Shown in pieces: positions 57,788-64,000 of a DNA stretch of 64,000 nucleotides; within the stretch, counting starts at the first letter, position 1, and each line of letters starts with the position of its first letter. The notes under the pieces were generated by a model. The model was not told the origin of the DNA, ran no database searches, and was given only the letters and a program-made list of their open reading frames with translations. Both the position numbers and the translations under genes were made by a program. The DNA is taken from the NCBI RefSeq assembly GCF_901933205.1, contig NC_044571.1, positions 8,161,420 to 8,225,419 on the forward strand, written 5' to 3'. Source of the stretch: Camarhynchus parvulus (taxonomy: Eukaryota; Chordata; Aves; Passeriformes; Thraupidae).

Positions 57788-58683
57788 GTAAGAAGTCACA
57801 AGCTTCATGCTGCAGATGAATTTGTGCCTGTCCTTCCCACCATGACTGACTCCTGCCCCTAGCTGTTATTACGTGGTCCATTTGGAGAAATGATTAAAAC
57901 ACTTTCCTGTTGCAGCTCTAGTGGGCTTGGGCACATTCAGGTTGTTTCTGTGAAACAGTGAAGTTGGGGCTTTGTTTATTTATCTTGTTAATCTCTTGAT
58001 GCTTTGTGATACGTGTTGTTGTGTGACTTCAGATTCTTAGTTTTACTGTTATGAATACCAGCATTTGTGACAAAAATAGTTCATGTAAGCATTAAGAACA
58101 TCAGCGTTCCAGCAAAGTTGGTGGGGTTTTCCTTTCTTTGAGTCTACATGGGGAGCAGCAGGTGGGAAGGAAATTTGATGGCAGACATTTCTTCATGCTG
58201 CATCCTCAGATGGCTTGCCCCGTGAATCATGTGGTGTGGTGAGTCCCAGAGCAGAGAGAGGTGGAGGGAGAGGTCCTGGAGGAGGATGAGAGGCACTCAA
58301 TCCTTCTCTTTCTGGTCTCCATGCCACAACCCACGTCCTCTTGCTCTGGGAGGCCTGGGACTGAAGAGCCAGTTGCACAGGAGCAGTGCCTCTGAGCGTT
58401 GTCTCTGGGCCCACTCTTGGCTGCTTGAGTCCTCACACCTTCGTTCCTGCCTGTTTGAATTTGGGATTTGGAGAGATTGGTGTTGATGTTTGTGGTGTTA
58501 TGCATATTACCCTGTAGGTTCCTGTTCTCCCATTTTCCAGTGTAATCAGCCTCTGTACGTTTTCACAACAAACAGCATGTTTGCATTGTTGCTGTTTCTC
58601 GTCCAAAATGCTGATCTATCTGTAGCTTGAATGGTAATAGTGTCAGTGAGATGTGAAAGTAACGTGCTTCTTGTTCTGTAAAG
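57788..58683 (+). other. BCOR intron before the large exon
   Basis: 896 bp, GTAAGA to TGTAAAG. CpG-poor unique DNA. No extra exon or recognised repeat is seen. Confidence 0.85.
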
Positions 58684-61515
58684 GTGGATGCAACTACAGC
58701 ACATCGCATCGACAGCCTCGCAGCTCTGAGTATGGACAGGTCTGGGCTCATGCGAGAAGGACTCAGAGTGCCCAGTAGCATTGTCTATTCCAGCTTGTGT
58801 GGACTTGGCTCGGAAAAATCGCGGGATGCTGCGGGTTCCATAGCCAGCCTGGGATTTACTCCTGAAAGAAATCCAGAGATACAGTTTAAGTCTAATCCTC
58901 CTGAAGCGGTGGAAAGCGCAGCTGTCTCTGGAAAAGCCCCGAACGGCTTCAGCGCTATATACAAAACACCACCTGGAATACAAAAAACCTCTGTCCCGAC
59001 AGGGGAGACACTGGGTTTGGACCGAGCTGCGGGTGACAGGCAGAGTCCCCTCGGTGTCAATGGTGCTAGTTACCTAAGGCTCCCCTGGGTAAACCCCTAC
59101 ATGGAGGGTGCAACGCCCACCATATACCCTTTCCTTGACTCACCAAATAAGTATTCGTTGAACATGTACAAGGCATTGCTACCTCAGCAGTCCACCTACA
59201 GCTTACCACAGCACCTGGCTTACTCGCCCGTGTGTACGAACGGTGAACGTTTTTTATACTTGCCTCCCTCCCACTACGTTGCCCCTCACATCCCTTCGTC
59301 GCTGGCGTCGCCCATGAGGCTCTCGACTGCTTCAGCTTCTCCAGCGATCCCACCTTTGGTGCACTGTCCGGATAAGAGCTTGTCGTGGAAGATGGGTGTG
59401 AGCCCGGGCACGCCTGTGGACACGCACGCCTACCCCCACATCCAGAGCAGCAAGCAGCCCCGGGTCCCCGCCGCCAAGCCGGCCCCTGCCAACTTGCCAG
59501 GAGATCCTGCACTCCTGCTGCCGCACTCGCCCCGGCCATCTCCCCGCCTCCCCCTGCCCGCCCAGGTCGGGGATGCCTATGCTGATTTCCACAAACATTT
59601 CCCCAGGATCACCACCTCTCCCTCCTCTGCTGTTACGCTCCCAAAGCCCTACGTGAACATCGGCAGTGAATTTCCACCTGCTCGCCTCTCCAATGGGAAG
59701 CTTCCCAAAGGCAGTGATGCTGGGGAGGCACCCCTTCCATCTGCCCCCCATGCACGGAAAGCTGGCCACGACCGGAAGGATAGCAGGTCTCCCCCACTCC
59801 TGGAAAAGCAGACCCCGACCAAAGACGTCACTGACAAACCGCTGGACTTGTCGGCAAAAGTGGTTGATGCAGAAACTGCTGGCAAGTCTGACCACAGTAA
59901 GAAAATTATGCCAACAGTGCTGGTGCATGGAAGGGCAGGAGGGGGGACACACTTGCCAGGCGGTGACATCGTTCAGAAAGAAACCATTTCTCCTGGGAAC
60001 AGCTGCCCCATCTACAGGCCTGAAATTATCAGCACGGCGCCATCCTCCTGGATCGTTCCTGGTCCCAGCCCCAATGAGGAGGCTGGGAAGAATGTCCAAC
60101 TGAAAAACAAGGCACTGGACTGGGTTATGCCACAGCCACGGAGCTCCTCCTGCCCCAGGATGGGTGGCACGGAAGCCGTGGTTGGCAGTGTTTCTGGGAC
60201 GGTGTCGGCAGGGGGGCGGCCAGCGTCAGCGTCACCGGCTCCCAATGCCAACGTGGACTGCGCCAAGACGGCGCGGAGCTCTGCAGAGAGCACGGCCTCG
60301 GTTATCCAGCACGTCGGGCAGCCCGTCGCCACCCCTGCCGCCAAACACAGCAGTAAGGTGGCCAAGTCCTGTGCTCAGGAAGCCAACTTCAAGGCGACCG
60401 AGACTGCCCTGGCCTCCAGCCCCATCTTCCTGCCGCCCAACGAGGCGTTTCGCTCCCCTCCTCTGCCCTACCCCAGGAGCTACCTCCCATATCCAGTGCC
60501 AGAGGGGATTGCCATCAGCCCTCTCACCCTCCACGGGAAGGGACACGTCTACCCTCACCCTGTCTTGCTGCCCAACGGCAGCCTCTACCCCACCCACCTG
60601 GCTCCCAAACCCGGCCTCCCTTACAGCCTGCCAGCCGGGAGGGGGGAGTTCATGACCTACCAGGATGCTCTGGGAGTGGGGATGGTGCACCCCATGCTGT
60701 TGCAGCATTCAGCTCTGGAAATCAATAAGGAGGAGAAGACAGAACGGAGGTCACGGTCTCACGAGAGGGTCCGCTACGAGGACCCGGCTCTGCGGGGCCG
60801 ATTGCCAGAGCTCCTGGAGAGCGGTGGGAAGATGCATTTTGAAATGCCCGGTGACAAGAGCGTGAAATTGCACCAGAACTCTGGCCATAGTAAAAACTCT
60901 GCAAAAAGCGACAAACACCTTTTCCCGGATCTTCTGCGAGACGAGCAGGAAGCTAAGAGCGAAGCAAACGTAACGAAAGCCAGCTTTGCTACAGAAAGCA
61001 GTAATCAGACTAATGACCCTACAAAGCACAAGGTAGAGCAGGCGTCTCAGCACAGAGATTTTATTGTAATGAGAGAGGAGTTTGGAAGAAATAATGATGT
61101 TCACGAAACCTATAATTTCAAGCAAGCCCAGAGTTCATCAGTGTTCGGCTTAAGGAAAGAAGATTTACCTGTGAGCCAGCCTAAAGAGAGAGTGGCTGTC
61201 CAGCCTTCTCCTGTTTTCTTGGAAAGCGCGCACGAGAGCGATGCTCCAGCTCTGGCTTTTGGCAAGGTGCAGGAGGACGCGAAGCCATTCTGCATGGGGA
61301 CCGCGCCGCCGAGCATCGATGCCAGCCAGACCTATACCAAAGACGGAGCCGACGATGCGGAGTCTGCCGACGGCAAAACGCTGAAACCCAAGCCGTCCAA
61401 ACTGGCCAAGAGGATCGCAAACTCTGCCGGTTATGTAGGTGACCGATTCAAGTGTGTGACCACCGAGCTCTACGCCGACTCCAGCCAGCTCAGCCGGGAG
61501 CAGCGGGCGTTGCAG
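58684..61515 (+). CDS. BCOR: BCOR, large central coding exon
   Basis: 2832 nt, residues 56-999, fully open. It opens [20 protein letters not shown] and closes [16 protein letters not shown], both close to mammalian BCOR. It is mostly Ser/Pro-rich disordered corepressor sequence with conserved blocks. These include [20 protein letters not shown] (about residue 140), PLDLS at 441-445 (a CtBP-type motif), the BCL6-binding peptide at 500-516, [24 protein letters not shown] Pro/Tyr-rich sequence, [14 protein letters not shown], and a basic [10 protein letters not shown] at 956-965 that could be a nuclear localisation signal. The acceptor is TGTAAAG and the donor CAG/GTGAGC. Both flanking introns are phase 0, so skipping this exon would keep the frame while losing 944 residues. 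GTG at 58684 is an internal Val codon, not a start. Confidence 0.96.
59839..59853 (+). other. PLDLS motif in BCOR (residues 441-445)
   Basis: [12 protein letters not shown] is conserved with mammalian BCOR and fits the PxDLS consensus recognised by CtBP corepressors. In the paralogue BCORL1 a motif of this type binds CtBP. Use of this site in BCOR of this species is inference. Confidence 0.6.
60016..60066 (+). other. BCL6-binding peptide in BCOR (residues 500-516)
   Basis: [17 protein letters not shown] aligns with human BCOR residues 498-514, the peptide that lies in the lateral groove of the BCL6 BTB dimer. The aromatic anchor is W511. Differences from human are Pro for Ser at the second position and Ile for Val after the Trp, both mild. 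Recruitment to BCL6 should therefore be retained. Confidence 0.9.
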
Positions 61516-62206
61516 GTGAGCCCGCGCGGTCCAGCACCCGCCGCGCTTGCTGTCGGTATTTATTTCTCTGTTGCAAGTCACAGTTGAGTTTTTAAAGTTG
61601 AGAGAAGCGACGCAGGTGGGGAGACCAGAACGTTTTTTTTGTTGGGGCGTACTGGCCATAAGTGGTTTTAAATAGCAGAGTTTATTAATGAGAGTGAGGC
61701 AATGTAAAGAATATGTGTGGCTTATAGGTATGTATGGGCTAGCCAGCTTTAAAGGGCTGTTACTAAAATCTGATACAAATGTTAATGCACGTTAATGCAA
61801 TGTTTGTGCAGTTTCGAGGGGAGTTGGACAGGCATGCATGTTACCTTGGCGCTGGCTGTAATGTCTGAGGTGGCCTGTGGTGCCAGCCAGCACAGCATAC
61901 CCAGAAGTTTTGATTAGTATGCCAAACGTGCCATTGGATGGTGAGGAGTTGCAGTCATGCATTAGTGGGTCTCAGGCAATGTTGGTTCCAAGTGAGCGCC
62001 TAGGGAAGAGTAGGAGTGTATTGAGGTTGATGCTGAGGGATGATAGACAGATATTGTGTAGGAATATTCTTAGGGTGTTTTACTGTTAATGAAGGGATGA
62101 GTTAAGCCAAATTGTTTTGCATTGTTAAGAAAAGAATTGGTTTATGCTTATAAAAATGGATGAAATTATCTAAATGATCCATTGAGTGCCCATTTTAATT
62201 ACATAG
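61516..62206 (+). other. BCOR intron before the microexon
   Basis: 691 bp, GTGAGC to ACATAG. If retained, the frame continues 23 codons into the intron and stops at 61585-61587. The pyrimidine content before the acceptor is poor. Confidence 0.85.
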
Positions 62207-62260
62207 ATGGAAGGATTACAAGAGGACAGTATTTTATGTCTACCTGCTGCTTACTGTGAG
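62207..62260 (+). CDS. BCOR: BCOR 18-residue microexon
   Basis: 54 nt encoding MEGLQEDSILCLPAAYCE (residues 1000-1017), matching mammalian BCOR exactly as far as I can recall it. Both borders are phase 0, so inclusion or skipping leaves the reading frame intact. The splice sites are weak: the acceptor (CATTTTAATTACATAG) has a broken pyrimidine tract and the donor is GAG/GTCAGT, with C at +3. This suggests regulated inclusion. The exact function of the peptide is unknown to me. Confidence 0.9.
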
Positions 62261-62727
62261 GTCAGTTCTTCAAATTTTTATTACTAGACTCTTACATAAA
62301 CCTTTGAGTTAAATTTCATTTCCAATACACAAAGGGAAGTTTGTGGGCCATGGTTGTCTTTTATTCATTGTACGGTTTTGTGTTGTTGTTTTCTTTTTCC
62401 TTTTAAATTTTATTTTATTGTATTTCTTTTTGTTTTTGTCTCTTTTTACCTCCAAATGGAATGTTTTTGTTTTATATATAATATACATTTATATATAATC
62501 TTTTATATATATATACTTATATATGAAAGAATTGTGTGGCTATTTGCTTATAAGATTCTAGAACACTGTTTTACAAGTCAGGTGTGTTAAAATCCTACCC
62601 TTAGCAGTTTATCTGAAACCCTGGTTTTGAGTCAATTTTTCTTTGGAAATGCTTTCATATAAGGTAAGGTGTAAATGAAGTAGTTTTTATTGCAAGACTT
62701 TTTTTTTTATATCAATTCTCTTTCTAG
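62261..62727 (+). other. BCOR intron after the microexon, AT-rich
   Basis: 467 bp, GTCAGT to TTTCTAG, strongly AT- and T-rich. It holds a TA-rich low-complexity stretch at about 62474-62526. The acceptor of the following exon has a good pyrimidine tract. Confidence 0.85.
62474..62526. repeat. TA-rich low-complexity tract
   Basis: Repeated TATATA units with short interruptions inside the BCOR intron. Confidence 0.85.
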
Positions 62728-62911
62728 CGAGCAATGATGCGCTTCTCAGAGTTGGAGATGAAAGAGAGAGAAGGCCAAACAGCTACCAAAGACTCAGAGG
62801 TCTGCAGATTCAGCCAGGCAGATTGGGAAAACTTGAAAGGAAACAGTGAAAAGAAGCCAAAGTCTGTTGCTCTGGAAGATGCCATTGCTGACCAAAATGA
62901 CAATGACAGAT
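62728..62911 (+). CDS. BCOR: BCOR, coding exon after the microexon
   Basis: 184 nt, residues 1018-1078 plus the first base of residue 1079. It reads [16 protein letters not shown], then [20 protein letters not shown] and [11 protein letters not shown], clearly BCOR. The acceptor is CTTTCTAG and the donor T/GTAAGC, leaving a phase 1 intron. The mammalian protein continues with a Cys codon split here. No downstream exon is visible before the window ends, so the MLLT3-binding region, ankyrin repeats and PUFD domain that contacts PCGF1 lie beyond 64000. The gene is therefore incomplete at the window edge, not truncated biologically. Confidence 0.94.
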
Positions 62912-64000
62912 GTAAGCGAATTTAGATGGCTTTCTGAAGCGTGTATGTGTCTCTTTGCCATGGCAGCTTGCAGCAAAGCAAGCAAATCCTCGTGTTCTCG
63001 CTATGTTGCTTGTGAAAGTCACTGACCTCATCCTCTGCAGGTGCTGAGTTGCCACGGCTGGTACCCTCTGTGCTTGTTTTGGGGCTTGCAAGTTTCTGGT
63101 TGCCATTGCACCTGCTTTTCAGGAGATAGCTAACTGTCTGTCATTGCCTTAGAGAGATCCTCCTTTTAACTGATGGGATACTACACCAGCCAGTGAAAGC
63201 AAAGGTCCAAGGCTATGTTTTAAATACAGAAAGGATATGGGGGAAGACAGGAAAGCAAGAAGGAGTTCAGCTTCCTGAAGTTGCAGTAGCACTGAGATAT
63301 GCCAATATTGCAGTCTTCAAAGCAAGGATGGAGGACAGAAGAGTGAAGGGAAGTGGGAAAGGATGTGATCTGCCAGGCTTGTCCATAAAAGCTGGCAGTA
63401 ACAGCTCCAGATGATAAGAAGTTACTTTTCCTGGTGACTTCTGCTGCAGTGGCTGGGAGGTTTGTGAGGCACAGGTTCTTGCAGGCAGAGTCTGAATCTC
63501 CCTGTGGGGCCGTCTGTCCCCTCTAGGCTGTTACAGGGTGTCAGAGGACTATGGAAAATGCAATGTCCTGAAAGTAAGATAAAAATTAAAAAATGGTATT
63601 AGGGGATTTTTTACTGTAGGTAAGAAAGATCACTTCTTTTTTGTTTGCACTCTGGGTAAGCATGTGGCTTCTGTCAGTTTCCACCTTTTCTTTGTTTTTT
63701 TGTTTTACCTGGGTATTTAAAGAATGGATCAGTTCCTTCTGTTGCTACTTTGTTTTGAGCAACTCAGAAAAAAAGATTGGTGCTGAAAGCCTTGCAAAAC
63801 AAGGGGAATTGTATTGCAGACTGCACTGTGTGTGTGTGTGCGTGGCTGTGTAACTCAGTGGTTGTGTGCTCTTTGGTAGGTGGAGATTCATGAGTAGGGC
63901 TAGTAGAAAATTTCATTCAGGCAATTTAATAACTTTGAATTATTGTTCTGGTCTTTGGTTAATGCTTTTGGCAGAGAGCATGCTGGTCAATCGTACTTGC
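62912..64000 (+). other. BCOR intron, continues past the window edge
   Basis: Starts GTAAGC. CpG-poor unique DNA with a short TG tract near 63827-63840. CTCTGCAG at about 63034-63041 resembles an acceptor, but the sequence after it does not encode the expected BCOR residues. No coding exon is seen. Confidence 0.75.

Noticed and set aside
58684..58686. GTG at the start of the large exon as a translation start
   Set aside because: It is the first codon after a splice acceptor and encodes an internal Val; the true ATG is at 56126 in an upstream exon.
59332..60099. Long antisense frames inside the BCOR large exon
   Set aside because: Shadows of the coding strand; the + strand matches BCOR throughout.
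63034..63120. Acceptor-like CTCTGCAG as the start of the next BCOR exon
   Set aside because: The following sequence does not encode the residues expected after the Cys split codon in BCOR.
1..64000. tRNA or rRNA genes, CRISPR arrays, operons, viral genes
   Set aside because: No cloverleaf A/B-box pairs, direct-repeat/spacer arrays, rRNA-like blocks or retroviral gene motifs were seen on either strand by eye.

Overview
The window looks like vertebrate nuclear DNA, most probably from a bird and at least from a sauropsid. It has spliced exons with GT/AG borders, a decayed CR1-type LINE tail, many (TG)n and (CAG)n tracts, dispersed GGCAC/GTGCC pentamer runs typical of GC-rich avian DNA, and very CpG-dense stretches. 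There are no bacterial operons, tRNA or rRNA genes, CRISPR arrays or intact mobile-element genes.

One protein-coding gene can be supported: the 5' half of BCOR (BCL6 corepressor), on the + strand in the last 8 kb. I read one exon with 44 nt of 5' UTR plus the start codon (56082-56211), a 79-nt exon (57709-57787), the very large central exon (58684-61515), an 18-residue microexon (62207-62260) and a fifth coding exon (62728-62911). Together they encode the first 1078 residues plus one base of the next codon, including the BCL6-binding peptide and a PLDLS motif. The C-terminal part known from mammalian BCOR (MLLT3-binding region, ankyrin repeats, PUFD) must lie beyond the right edge. The protein works in the nucleus as a corepressor linking BCL6 to the variant Polycomb complex PRC1.1.

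The first 56 kb hold no protein gene that I can support. They form the 5' flank or first-intron territory of BCOR. CpG-island-like blocks (about 0.4-6, 8.6-15.9, 23.2-26.2, 27.3-38.1, 46-47.3 and 49.1-53.9 kb) alternate with CpG-poor intervals (about 16-23.2 and 41-46 kb). The long reading frames in the CpG-rich blocks are what stop-poor GC-rich DNA gives by chance. Within this flank are candidate alternative promoters or noncoding first exons (TATA boxes at 39866 and 53543; strong splice-donor matches at 36784, 37892 and 39926), candidate conserved noncoding elements, a local tandem duplication near 29.2-29.7 kb, a 104-bp sequence present twice (18.5 and 21.1 kb), and several unusual simple repeats.

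I found no demonstrably new biological system. The most informative leads are the alternative-promoter candidates, the weakly spliced 18-residue microexon, the two small duplications, and the very long run of CpG islands upstream of a gene whose own complex is recruited to CpG islands.
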